64,000 bases of DNA from WJMD01 sp964596015. Lineage in GTDB: Bacteria; Joyebacterota; Joyebacteria; Joyebacterales; Joyebacteraceae. Below are positions 35,857-43,146 of the stretch, one piece after another. The DNA is taken from positions 1 to 64,000 of the forward strand of contig CAZQSB010000010.1 in assembly GCA_964596015.1 (NCBI GenBank), given 5' to 3'. Positions within the stretch are counted from its first letter, which is position 1, and every line of letters starts with the position of its first letter. The translations under genes and the position numbers were made by a program. The notes under the pieces are model-generated. The model saw only the letters and a program-made list of their open reading frames with translations. It made no database searches and was not told the DNA's origin.

Positions 35857-36381
35857 ATGATGAGAGAGAGACGCCTCTTCATGGTTGTCATCGTCGCGGC
35901 GGCACTGGCCGCGCTCGGAGCGCCTCGACCCGCGACGGCGCAGGAGGTCTGGTCCGGACGCACCTTCTTCTTCGAGAAGGGCGACTTCGCGAACCCCGAT
36001 CTCGAGGCGAACCAGGACCGCATCACCGACAACGTCTGGATCACCAGGGACGATCTGCGCGGCATCTACAACATCGCGCAGGAGACCGGCTACACGACCA
36101 ACGTGAGCCCGGTGGACACGGAGTGGGCCACCGGCGATGCAGTCGACTACGCGACGCTCACGTTCCAGCCGTGGCAGCTTTGGCACGGAAGCAACCCGCC
36201 CGGCACCGTGGGCGTCGACGCGTGCGTTCATCTCATCACCGACGACATCTACATCGACATCCGCTTCGAGAGCTGGACGACGTCGGCCGGCGGCGGCGGA
36301 TTCTCGTACTACCGCGGCAGAGAGGACACGCCCGTGGAGCGCGGGACGTGGTCGACGATCAAGGCTCTGTATGAGAACTGA
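35857..36381 (+). CDS. Small secreted protein of unknown function with C-terminal W-x2-IKA motif
   Basis: 174 residues. The ATG at 35857 follows GGAAGGGAGG with ideal spacing. A signal peptide (about 1-29, ending PATAQ) is followed by a single Trp- and Asp-rich domain (DRITDNVWITRDDLRG, DTEWATGDAVDYATLTF, HLITDDIYIDIRFESW, GGGGFSYYRG). I recognise this pattern from uncharacterised secreted proteins but cannot name a function. The very C-terminus, GTWSTIKALYEN, resembles the C-terminus of the beta-helix protein at 53801-55339 (SWGQIKAIFR). It is the first gene of the same-strand redox locus. Confidence 0.78.
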   Translation: MMRERRLFMVVIVAAALAALGAPRPATAQEVWSGRTFFFEKGDFANPDLEANQDRITDNVWITRDDLRGIYNIAQETGYTTNVSPVDTEWATGDAVDYATLTFQPWQLWHGSNPPGTVGVDACVHLITDDIYIDIRFESWTTSAGGGGFSYYRGREDTPVERGTWSTIKALYEN

Positions 36382-36474
36382 GCCGCGCCAGTCCGCGGCG
36401 ATGGCCAAACGGGGGCGACGCGAGCGGACGCTGCAGAAAGAGAGTGTGATTCTGGAGACAAGGGAGAGCAGACG

Positions 36475-36897
36475 ATGAAATCGAAGCTGACGGTTCTCGT
36501 CCTCGCCCTCGCGCTGGCGACGGCCGGCTGCAACGGAGGAGGCGGGACCGATCCGGACGACAGCAATGGGATCTCCCAGGACCCATCCTTCTCCAACGAG
36601 ATCCAGCCCGTCTTCACGACGAACTGCGCGTCATCGAACTGTCACGGCGCCGCAGAGTCGGCGGGGTTGAGTCTCGAGTCCGGCGAGGCGTACGCGGAGC
36701 TCGTCAATGTCACGTCGACCAGCGAGCCCGAGTATGTCCGGGTCCTGCCAGACAGGCCGGACAGCAGCTATCTCGTGATCAAGATCGAGGGCGACCAGTC
36801 CGTCGGCTCGCGCATGCCGCTGACGGGCGGACCCTTGAGCAGCGACACCATCCAGCTCATACGGAACTGGATCAGCGCCGGAGCGGAGAACGACTGA
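36475..36897 (+). CDS. Cytochrome-c-domain lipoprotein with CX4CH haem motif
   Basis: 140 residues. Signal peptide with lipobox ATAGC (Cys19), then a linker rich in Gly and Asp and one cytochrome-like domain. The haem site is CASSNCH (Cys51, Cys56, His57): a CX4CH spacing instead of CXXCH. A likely axial Met lies in GSRMPL near the end. The domain is homologous to the N-terminal domain of the next gene (shared SRMPL and a closing I-x-x-WI helix), of the kind seen in planctomycete-type cytochrome domains. The stop overlaps the next start (TGATG), so the two are co-translated. Probable role: a membrane-anchored electron carrier in the periplasm. Confidence 0.82.
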   Translation: MKSKLTVLVLALALATAGCNGGGGTDPDDSNGISQDPSFSNEIQPVFTTNCASSNCHGAAESAGLSLESGEAYAELVNVTSTSEPEYVRVLPDRPDSSYLVIKIEGDQSVGSRMPLTGGPLSSDTIQLIRNWISAGAEND

Positions 36898-38183
36898 TGG
36901 CGAGAACGCGTCTTGAATGCACAGCGTCCGTGACGTGCACCCTGGTCGTGCTCGCGGCGCTCTCGTGCGGTCTTCCGGCAACGGCCGCCGCGGCCGAGCA
37001 CGGTCCCATCGCCGGGATCTTCTCGGGAAGCTGCGTTCGCTGCCACGGCGGCGATGATCCCGCGGCCCGCCTCAGCCTGGAGGAGGACGAGTTCAGGGAG
37101 TCGCTCGTGGGGGTCGAGAGCTCACAGGAAGACCTCGCGCTCGTCCATCCCGGACGACCGGAGCGGAGCTACCTTCTGATGAAGGTCGAGGGAGACGACC
37201 GCATCAGCGGGTCCAGGATGCCGCTCGCGGGCGAGCCGTTGAGCGACGGCGAGGTCGAGACGATCAGCGAGTGGATCCGCGGGCTCGGGTCCTCGTCGGA
37301 CGGAAAGACCGGCGACAGCTCGGAGGGCAACGGTGCACCGGACGGCGGGAGCGAAGGACACGACCACGGCGACGCCGCTCCCGGCGACGAAGGGTCCGCG
37401 GGTTCCTCGAACGGCCTTGGTGACGACCCCCGGAACAGCGAACCGGGAGGCTTCGCGGGCACGAGGCTCCTGAACCTGCCGACGACCACGCCCATCGGTG
37501 ACCATGAGCTCCTCTTCAGGGTCAGCCACAGGTTTCTGCCGCCCGTCACGAGCGACTACGACCCCTTCTGGTACGGCTTGAACGGACCGGCGCACGTGCT
37601 TTTGAGTCTGGGCTACGGTGTGACCGACCAGATCAGCGTCACGCTCTCCCACAGCAGCCTGTTCCACGAGTACGAGCTGTCAGCGACCTGGCTTCCCTTT
37701 CCCGCGGGGAAAGGAGGTCCGCTGTCCGCCGGACTCATCGTCGGGGGCGGTCTCATGAGCGCCACGCAGGAAGGCGAGGACATCTGGACCTCGGAGAATA
37801 TGCGGTTCTCCGTCCAGGCTCCGCTCTCCTGGACCCCGACGGAGAGGTTCTCGCTGCTCGTCGTGCCCGGGTACGCGACGAACGCGAATCACTGGGAGGA
37901 GGACTCGGAAGGGACGATGGGTGTTGGTGCTGGTGCCCGGGTCCTCCTTCTCGACAGGCTTTCACTGGCGGCTGAGTGGACGACCGTTCTGGAGGGCTAC
38001 GAGGCGGACGACGACAACTACGGCTTCTGCCTCGAGTACGAGATCGGAGGGCACGTGTTCCAGGTCCTGGCGTCGAACGGGACCGGGCTTACGACCGGTC
38101 AGTATCTGCCCGGGGCCTTCGAGGAACTCGGCTCATCGGACCTCCGGCTCGGCTTCAACATCTTCAGGACCTTCTGGCTCTAG
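36897..38183 (+). CDS. Cytochrome c domain fused to DUF5777-type outer-membrane beta-barrel
   Basis: 428 residues. After a signal peptide (about 1-33) comes a monohaem cytochrome domain with CVRCH (Cys46, Cys49, His50) and SRMPL. A low-complexity Gly/Ser/Asp/His linker follows at about 140-185. The C-terminal 240 residues are a DUF5777-like barrel (GTRLLNLPTTTPIG, FRVSHRFLPPV, LSLGYGVTDQISVTLSHSS) of alternating hydrophobic strands, ending in aromatic residues (FRTFWL) as outer-membrane proteins do. The haem domain would face the periplasm or plug the barrel. This is a cytochrome-porin fusion different in sequence from the Cyc2-like one two genes on. Confidence 0.85.
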   Translation: MARTRLECTASVTCTLVVLAALSCGLPATAAAAEHGPIAGIFSGSCVRCHGGDDPAARLSLEEDEFRESLVGVESSQEDLALVHPGRPERSYLLMKVEGDDRISGSRMPLAGEPLSDGEVETISEWIRGLGSSSDGKTGDSSEGNGAPDGGSEGHDHGDAAPGDEGSAGSSNGLGDDPRNSEPGGFAGTRLLNLPTTTPIGDHELLFRVSHRFLPPVTSDYDPFWYGLNGPAHVLLSLGYGVTDQISVTLSHSSLFHEYELSATWLPFPAGKGGPLSAGLIVGGGLMSATQEGEDIWTSENMRFSVQAPLSWTPTERFSLLVVPGYATNANHWEEDSEGTMGVGAGARVLLLDRLSLAAEWTTVLEGYEADDDNYGFCLEYEIGGHVFQVLASNGTGLTTGQYLPGAFEELGSSDLRLGFNIFRTFWL

Positions 38184-38223
38184 TCTGAACGAAAAGAACA
38201 TCGCTCTTCTGAAGGGGGACGAC

Positions 38224-38607
38224 ATGGGACGAGCGAAGTGGACGTATCTCGCGGCGGCCTGCGCGGCGCTCGTCATCGGCCTCGCCGCGGCGGCCGTCGG
38301 GCAGGAGGACATGTTCGACGGAGGCTACATCTACCAGAGGTCGTGCGCGACGTGCCATGGGTCGTCGGGAGAGGGGATCGGTCTCTTCGGTCCTCACCTC
38401 CGCGGGAATGCCTTCGTCACATCGAGCAGTATGGACGCGATCGGCGAAGTCATCCAGATGGGAAGGAAGTACCGCAACAAGCACCACCCGGAGTACAGCG
38501 GCATGCCGAGGTTCCAGTTCATCCGGGGAGGAGACCTCCGCGCGCTCATTGACTATGTCGGCGGGCCTCTCCAGGAGATGGAGGGAGACGTCTCACATCA
38601 TGAGTAG
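38224..38607 (+). CDS. Small periplasmic monohaem cytochrome c
   Basis: 127 residues with a signal peptide (about 1-26) and one class-I-like cytochrome fold. Haem motif CATCH (Cys41, Cys44, His45); axial Met94 in EYSGMPRF; a closing helix DLRALIDYV. It has a GGGGGA ribosome site. It lies 40 bases after the cytochrome-barrel gene and 96 before the Cyc2-like gene on the same strand, so it is a good candidate for the soluble carrier that serves both barrels. Confidence 0.9.
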   Translation: MGRAKWTYLAAACAALVIGLAAAAVGQEDMFDGGYIYQRSCATCHGSSGEGIGLFGPHLRGNAFVTSSSMDAIGEVIQMGRKYRNKHHPEYSGMPRFQFIRGGDLRALIDYVGGPLQEMEGDVSHHE

Positions 38608-38703
38608 CTCCTCCCCGGACGCCTCGCGCGGCATACGTGCGGGGGACCTCGCGCGAAGGAGTCGAGAGAGGTACAGCGTAACCGAAGCGACGGGAGGCAC
38701 ACG

Positions 38704-40083
38704 ATGATCCGACGAATCGCTCTCGGCGCGGCGCTCCTCACAGTCGTGGTCGCGTTGCTCCTGCTTGTGGGCGCGCCGCGCGAGGCGAGGGCCGTACCCA
38801 GCTTCACCAGGCAGACGACGATGAGCTGCAACCAGTGTCACACGATTCACGGCGGTCCCGTACCGAACTTCACGATGACCGGGAAGAAGTTCCGGGCGCT
38901 CGGGTACAGGACGCCGCACGGACGCGAGGAGATCACGTCGGGCGTCGAGGGAGACATGGGCGAGCGGCTGACGCTGCCTCTTCTCGATTACCTGTCGTTC
39001 CGTCTCCAGGGAACGCTCGCGAGCGTCGCGAAGTCGCCCGTGACCGAAGAGTGGGGCGAGGTCTCGACGAACCCGACCTCCCGCGTCTCGTGGTTCTTCA
39101 CGGGACCCGTCGGCGACAACTTCGGGCTCTGGAACGAGTGGTACATCGTTCCGCTCGGAAGCGAGAACGAGGAGTGGTCGCTCGGCCTCGCGTCGTTCGA
39201 CGAGCTGGATCTCCGGTACATCCTGAACCCCGATAATCCCGACTACACGATCGGGATAGCCCTGAGCAACCAGGGGGTCAACGAACTCTGCGGCTTCGGG
39301 CCGTTTCCGGTCTACATCGGGGGAGGAGAGATCTCGCGCGGCTCTGTGCGGGGCTACGCTCACCCCAACTTCGGGAATCTGATGCTGAACGGCTGGATGT
39401 ACGACCGGTGGACCTGGACGGTCGGAGTGAACACCGGCGACAACAACCTCGGATGGGACTACGCCAACGTGCAGGGGCAGCTCGCCTACGCGTTCTTCAA
39501 CACGAACGCGAACGAGCTCTGGCTGAACGTCGTCGCTCGAAGCGGAACAGATGTCATTCCGCTTGTCACCGACAACTACGTACCCACGGGAGAGCGCGAC
39601 TGGGCCTACCGCGACGCAATCGGGGGAATCTCCGCGACCCGTCCGGGCGAAGCTCCGGGTCCCTACCTCTCGACCGACATCGACAGCGCGACGAGCGCGA
39701 CGGCCGAGGTGCGGTGGTCCAGACAGGATTGGGGCCCTCACAGCTTCGAATGCGTTCTGAGGTACGGCCTCAACACGGAGGAGTACCGCGACGGCGCGTC
39801 GACCGACCTCAACACCCTGGGGTTCGTGCTCCTGTACGGCTGGAAACACACCTACTATCTCAAGCCGTTCGTGATGTCCCGGATCACGCATGAGTTCACA
39901 GACCACGCGGGGGAGAAGTACGACATCGACTCATCGCCCGAATACGGCATCAACCTGGGGTTCAAGCCGCACGAGAACTTCCTGATCAACCTGGAATGGC
40001 AGAACCTCCAGATCATGTCGATCGAGGACGACGCTCTCGACGGAGGCGCGCTCGTCCGACTCTACATCGACTACCTGTTGTAG
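38704..40083 (+). CDS. Cyc2-like fused monohaem cytochrome-outer-membrane porin
   Basis: 459 residues. Signal peptide (about 1-30, ending EARA), then at once a short haem segment VPSFTRQTTMSCNQCHTIHG with CNQCH (Cys42, Cys45, His46) and FTMTGKKFRALGY. This is very close to the N-terminal signature of Cyc2-type proteins (PxFARQTGxxCxxCH ... F-x-L-x-GY), the outer-membrane Fe(II) oxidases. The rest, about 70-459, has barrel-type alternating strands with many Trp, Tyr and Asn turns, ending VRLYIDYLL. Similar heads also occur in barrels of non-iron-oxidisers, so the substrate is not certain. It belongs to the same-strand redox locus. Confidence 0.84.
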   Translation: MIRRIALGAALLTVVVALLLLVGAPREARAVPSFTRQTTMSCNQCHTIHGGPVPNFTMTGKKFRALGYRTPHGREEITSGVEGDMGERLTLPLLDYLSFRLQGTLASVAKSPVTEEWGEVSTNPTSRVSWFFTGPVGDNFGLWNEWYIVPLGSENEEWSLGLASFDELDLRYILNPDNPDYTIGIALSNQGVNELCGFGPFPVYIGGGEISRGSVRGYAHPNFGNLMLNGWMYDRWTWTVGVNTGDNNLGWDYANVQGQLAYAFFNTNANELWLNVVARSGTDVIPLVTDNYVPTGERDWAYRDAIGGISATRPGEAPGPYLSTDIDSATSATAEVRWSRQDWGPHSFECVLRYGLNTEEYRDGASTDLNTLGFVLLYGWKHTYYLKPFVMSRITHEFTDHAGEKYDIDSSPEYGINLGFKPHENFLINLEWQNLQIMSIEDDALDGGALVRLYIDYLL

Positions 40084-40114
40084 GTGGTCGCTCACACAAG
40101 AAGGGAGCGGGACC

Positions 40115-40276
40115 ATGGCTGAGATGTCCATCAAGTGCAAGTCGTGCGGCCACGAGGTCAGCGCCGAGAGCGAGGACGCTCTCGTCAAGAAGATCCAGCA
40201 GCACAACAAGGAGCACCACGACCAGGAGACCTCCGAGGAAGAGGCGCGAGAGGCCATCCGCAAGAGCAATCCGTAG
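40115..40276 (+). CDS. 53-residue DUF1059-like small metal-binding protein
   Basis: ATG after GGGAGCGG, 31 bases behind the Cyc2-like gene. The protein has KCKSCGHEV near the N-terminus, a helix with VKKIQQHNKEHH and an acidic end. The Cys7/Cys10 pair and His26/His30/His31-type cluster resemble the DUF1059 small-protein family. Predicted cytosolic; function unknown; metal or redox sensing would suit the location. Confidence 0.75.
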   Translation: MAEMSIKCKSCGHEVSAESEDALVKKIQQHNKEHHDQETSEEEAREAIRKSNP

Positions 40277-40278
40277 CA

Positions 40279-40301
40279 CATCCGGTCGTTGCGACCGGAT
40301 G
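40279..40301 (+). terminator. Perfect stem-loop after the DUF1059-like gene
   Basis: 10-bp perfect stem (CATCCGGTCG with CGACCGGATG) and a 3-base TTG loop directly after the stop. No T-run follows, so it could be an mRNA-stabilising or attenuating hairpin instead. Confidence 0.5.
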
Positions 40302-40329
40302 GAAGAACGGCGCAGAACGGCACCGAAGC

Positions 40330-40417
40330 GAGTCCCTCCCTGCGCCTCAGTGGTCTCCGCCTGCGGCGACCCGAGGGCGGGGAGGGACTCCTCTATGTGC
40401 TGCGCTGAGGCATCCGG
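40330..40417 (+). repeat. Nested inverted repeats, candidate structured leader RNA
   Basis: An 11-bp perfect inverted repeat (40330-40340 with 40380-40390) encloses a small CGCC/GGCG hairpin. A second pair, GCCTCAG (40344-40350) with CTGAGGC (40405-40411), interlocks with it. CATCCGG at 40411-40417 could also pair with the 3' arm of the preceding hairpin. It matches no riboswitch class that I recognise. It ends about 95 bases before the oxidoreductase start. Confidence 0.45.
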
Positions 40418-40513
40418 CAGCGTGAGGGACGCGTGCCGGTGAGGCCGCTCTGTCGTCGCCGCGCGACGGATGTCGACGCGGCTCGGTGACCCATGAGGGA
40501 AGGTGCACGATCC

Positions 40514-41884
40514 ATGACTGAATATGATGTCCTCGTCATCGGTTCGGGGAGTGGAGCAACGATCGCCGAACGGGCGCTCCGCGAGGGACTCAAGGTCGCC
40601 ATCATCGACCGCGGCCCTCTGGGTGGAACCTGCATGAACGTCGGTTGTGTGCCGTCCAAGATGCTCATCTTTCCGGCGGACAGAGTCATGGAGATCCGCG
40701 AGTCGGGAATGCTCGGCGTCGATGCGCACATCGACGGCATCGACTTCGCGGACATCATGGAGCGTATGAGGCGCGGCGTTCGGAACCGACGACGGGCATT
40801 CGAACGCAATCTCCATTCCGCGGACCATCTGACGGTCTATGAGTCCGATGCCAGATTCGTCGATGAGAGAACGCTCGAGGTGGAGGGAAAGCGCGTCCGG
40901 GGACAGAAGGTGTTCGTCGTGAGCGGGGCCCGGCCGGTCGTGCCGCCCATCGACGGGCTCGACTCCGTTGACTACCTGACGAACGAGTCGGTGCTCGAGC
41001 TCGAGAAGAGGCCCGAGAGCGTCGTCATCGTCGGCGGAGGATACATCGGTGTCGAGTACGCCCACTTCCTGTCCGCCATGGGAGTGGAGGTTACCCTGAT
41101 CGAGATGGGAGACCGTCTGGTCCCGGCGGAGGAGAGGTCGGCGTCCGAACTGCTCGAACGTCGGCTCTCGGAGCGGATGACGGTGCTGACGAATACAACG
41201 GTGACATCGATCGGCCGCGACAAGGACGGCATTATCGCGCGTTCCGAGAGCGAAGGCGGCGAGGAGGGAACGCATCGCGCGACCCACCTCATGCTGGCGG
41301 TCGGGCGCAGGTCGAACGCCGACATTCTCGACGTGGAGAAGGGTGGCATCGAGACCGACGAGCGAGGGTACATCAAGGTGAACGACCGGCTCGAGACGTC
41401 CGCGGAGCGGGTATGGTCGTTCGGTGACGCCATCGGCAGAGCGATGTTCACTCACGCGGCGAACCGGGAGGCCGTGATCGCCTGGTACAACGCGACGCAC
41501 GATGAGCCGATCGAGATGGACTACTCATCCGTACCACACGCCGTCTTCTCGTGGCCGCAGATCGCGTCGGTCGGCCTGACCGAGCTGGAGGCGCGCGAGA
41601 ACGGGCTCGACTACCTCGTCGGCGAACTCGGGTACTCTGCCGTGACCAAAGGAGAGGCGATGCGCGCGTCCGACGGGTTCGCGAAGGCGCTCGTCGAGCG
41701 CGGGACCCGCAGGGTCGTCGGATTCCACATCGCAGGCCCTTACGCCCCGATACTCATCCAGGAGGTCGTCGACGTGATGGCCGATCGCGGCACCGTCGAC
41801 GACATCACAACCGCCATCCACATTCACCCGGCGCTTCCCGAGCTCATCGTGGATGCGCTGGAGAGTCTCACGGAGCCCGAATAG
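40514..41884 (+). CDS. FAD-dependent pyridine nucleotide-disulfide oxidoreductase (dihydrolipoamide dehydrogenase/mercuric reductase-like)
   Basis: 456 residues, cytosolic flavoprotein of the class I disulfide oxidoreductases. FAD site VLVIGSGSGATIAE; redox-active pair GGTCMNVGCVPSK (Cys40, Cys45); NAD(P) site VVIVGGGYIGVEYAHFL; second FAD segment VWSFGDAIG; the C-terminal dimer-interface His-Glu pair in HIHPALPELI. No lipoyl-dehydrogenase complex partner genes (E1, E2) are nearby, so the electron acceptor is open. The location within a cytochrome and barrel locus suggests a redox role there. The ATG at 40493 is an alternative start with a weaker ribosome site. Confidence 0.9.
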   Translation: MTEYDVLVIGSGSGATIAERALREGLKVAIIDRGPLGGTCMNVGCVPSKMLIFPADRVMEIRESGMLGVDAHIDGIDFADIMERMRRGVRNRRRAFERNLHSADHLTVYESDARFVDERTLEVEGKRVRGQKVFVVSGARPVVPPIDGLDSVDYLTNESVLELEKRPESVVIVGGGYIGVEYAHFLSAMGVEVTLIEMGDRLVPAEERSASELLERRLSERMTVLTNTTVTSIGRDKDGIIARSESEGGEEGTHRATHLMLAVGRRSNADILDVEKGGIETDERGYIKVNDRLETSAERVWSFGDAIGRAMFTHAANREAVIAWYNATHDEPIEMDYSSVPHAVFSWPQIASVGLTELEARENGLDYLVGELGYSAVTKGEAMRASDGFAKALVERGTRRVVGFHIAGPYAPILIQEVVDVMADRGTVDDITTAIHIHPALPELIVDALESLTEPE

Positions 41885-41917
41885 ACTCAGGGGGCTCACA
41901 ACAAGGAGGTGCACTGC

Positions 41918-43048
41918 ATGAAGCGAATCGTCTGCACACTCGTCGTTCTGGCTCTCACGTGTGCCACGGCCGCGGCACAGAACGTCTCGATCACCGACTA
42001 CCGAGTTCCCGTCAGCAGCGCGAAGAGTCTGAACGCCAGCCTCTCATACAACTACGCCGCGCTGGGAGACTCGACCATCTCCGACGTCGGGACCATCGGA
42101 GCCGTCTACAGGCACTTCTACTCGTCGCTCCCGTTCTCGTGGCGGGTCGACGTCAGCGGCTCCGGGACGAAGCTCGATGACGAGACGACCCACTCCATCG
42201 AGCTCGACTCCCAGGTCAACAAGTACTTCTCGGACGAAAGCAACTTCTTCGGGTACGCAAGCTTGAGCGCCGCACATGTCGACGGCTACAAGCAGATCGA
42301 CTCCGAGGGCTCGGTGGGCGTCGGCTACGGCCGCTACATCGCCGCGACCGCCTTCTACAAGGCGATCCGCATCGACCAGTTCCTCGTTCAGGAGGGAATA
42401 CTCACGGGTCATCTCTCACGCGAGACCCTCATCGAGCTCGGCAACATCATCGAGCGCGAGGACGAGTTCGAGAACGAGTACGGCGCAAGGTACGAACCGT
42501 ACTGGTATGAGGAGATGGAGCGCGTGATTCTGGCGTCCGGCAGGGTCGACGGCGACTCCATCGGAGCCATGGGTATCCTCAGGATGGATGAGGTCCTCTT
42601 CGAAGAGGTCATTCATGACCGCTACTACGGCTGGGACGTACGTGTCGGCGTGGGGCACGAGATCACGACGTTCGACGAGAGCGATCCAGAGGGCTCCACG
42701 GAGGCCCGCTTCAGCTTCGCCTACCCGATCGCGCTCAAGTCGCAGCTCAATCACAGAACGAGGTACACGACCCCGTTCGAGGACATGGGTGCGGCGTACG
42801 AAGTGACTTCGGTCACCGACTACATCTACGAGCTCACGAACCGCATCGATTTCACGACCAGCTATCAGCTTCAGTACGACAAGCCCGGCGAGGACATTGA
42901 CGCGGTCGACAGCCACACCATCAGTTCCGGGTTCATCTTCTACATCGAGAACCAGGTGAACATCGCGGTGAACGGACAGTTTAGCAAGGTCGCCGACGAG
43001 GATTGGTACACCAGCGTCGCCGTGACCGCGAGCTACAGAGTGTTCTAG
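41918..43048 (+). CDS. Outer-membrane beta-barrel protein
   Basis: 376 residues with a signal peptide (about 1-20, ending TAAAQ). The ATG follows AAGGAGGT at 7 bases; the GTG at 41909 is too close to it. The mature part has many amphipathic strands with Tyr/Phe girdles (YVLSY-type strands such as SLNASLSYNYAALGD, DVRVGVGHEITTFDE, FTTSYQLQYDKPGED) and ends VTASYRVF, a classical C-terminal aromatic sorting residue. No haem motif. I do not recognise the family. It is the last gene of the redox locus, followed by a strong terminator. Confidence 0.82.
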   Translation: MKRIVCTLVVLALTCATAAAQNVSITDYRVPVSSAKSLNASLSYNYAALGDSTISDVGTIGAVYRHFYSSLPFSWRVDVSGSGTKLDDETTHSIELDSQVNKYFSDESNFFGYASLSAAHVDGYKQIDSEGSVGVGYGRYIAATAFYKAIRIDQFLVQEGILTGHLSRETLIELGNIIEREDEFENEYGARYEPYWYEEMERVILASGRVDGDSIGAMGILRMDEVLFEEVIHDRYYGWDVRVGVGHEITTFDESDPEGSTEARFSFAYPIALKSQLNHRTRYTTPFEDMGAAYEVTSVTDYIYELTNRIDFTTSYQLQYDKPGEDIDAVDSHTISSGFIFYIENQVNIAVNGQFSKVADEDWYTSVAVTASYRVF

Positions 43049-43074
43049 TCGGTCGAGCGCCGCGTCCAACGGAA

Positions 43075-43098
43075 GGGGGCCGCCTGCAGGCGGCCCCC
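43075..43098. terminator. Strong intrinsic terminator between convergent genes
   Basis: Perfect 10-bp stem GGGGGCCGCC/GGCGGCCCCC with a TGCA loop, followed by TATTTCTTGTT on the plus strand. It closes the redox locus. The convergent permease gene ends at 43147, so it may also act on that strand, though without a clear T-run there. Confidence 0.88.
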
Positions 43099-43146
43099 TA
43101 TTTCTTGTTCCGGCTTGTTGCCGTGCTTCGGGCACGCACCCACCTT

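Noticed and set aside
38704..40083. Firm assignment as an Fe(II) oxidase
   Set aside because: The N-terminal signature supports Cyc2-like, but similar heads occur on other barrels and no substrate residue can be verified by eye.
40330..40417. A known riboswitch (cobalamin, TPP, SAM or Mg2+ types)
   Set aside because: The conserved sequence boxes of those classes are not present; only the inverted repeats are.
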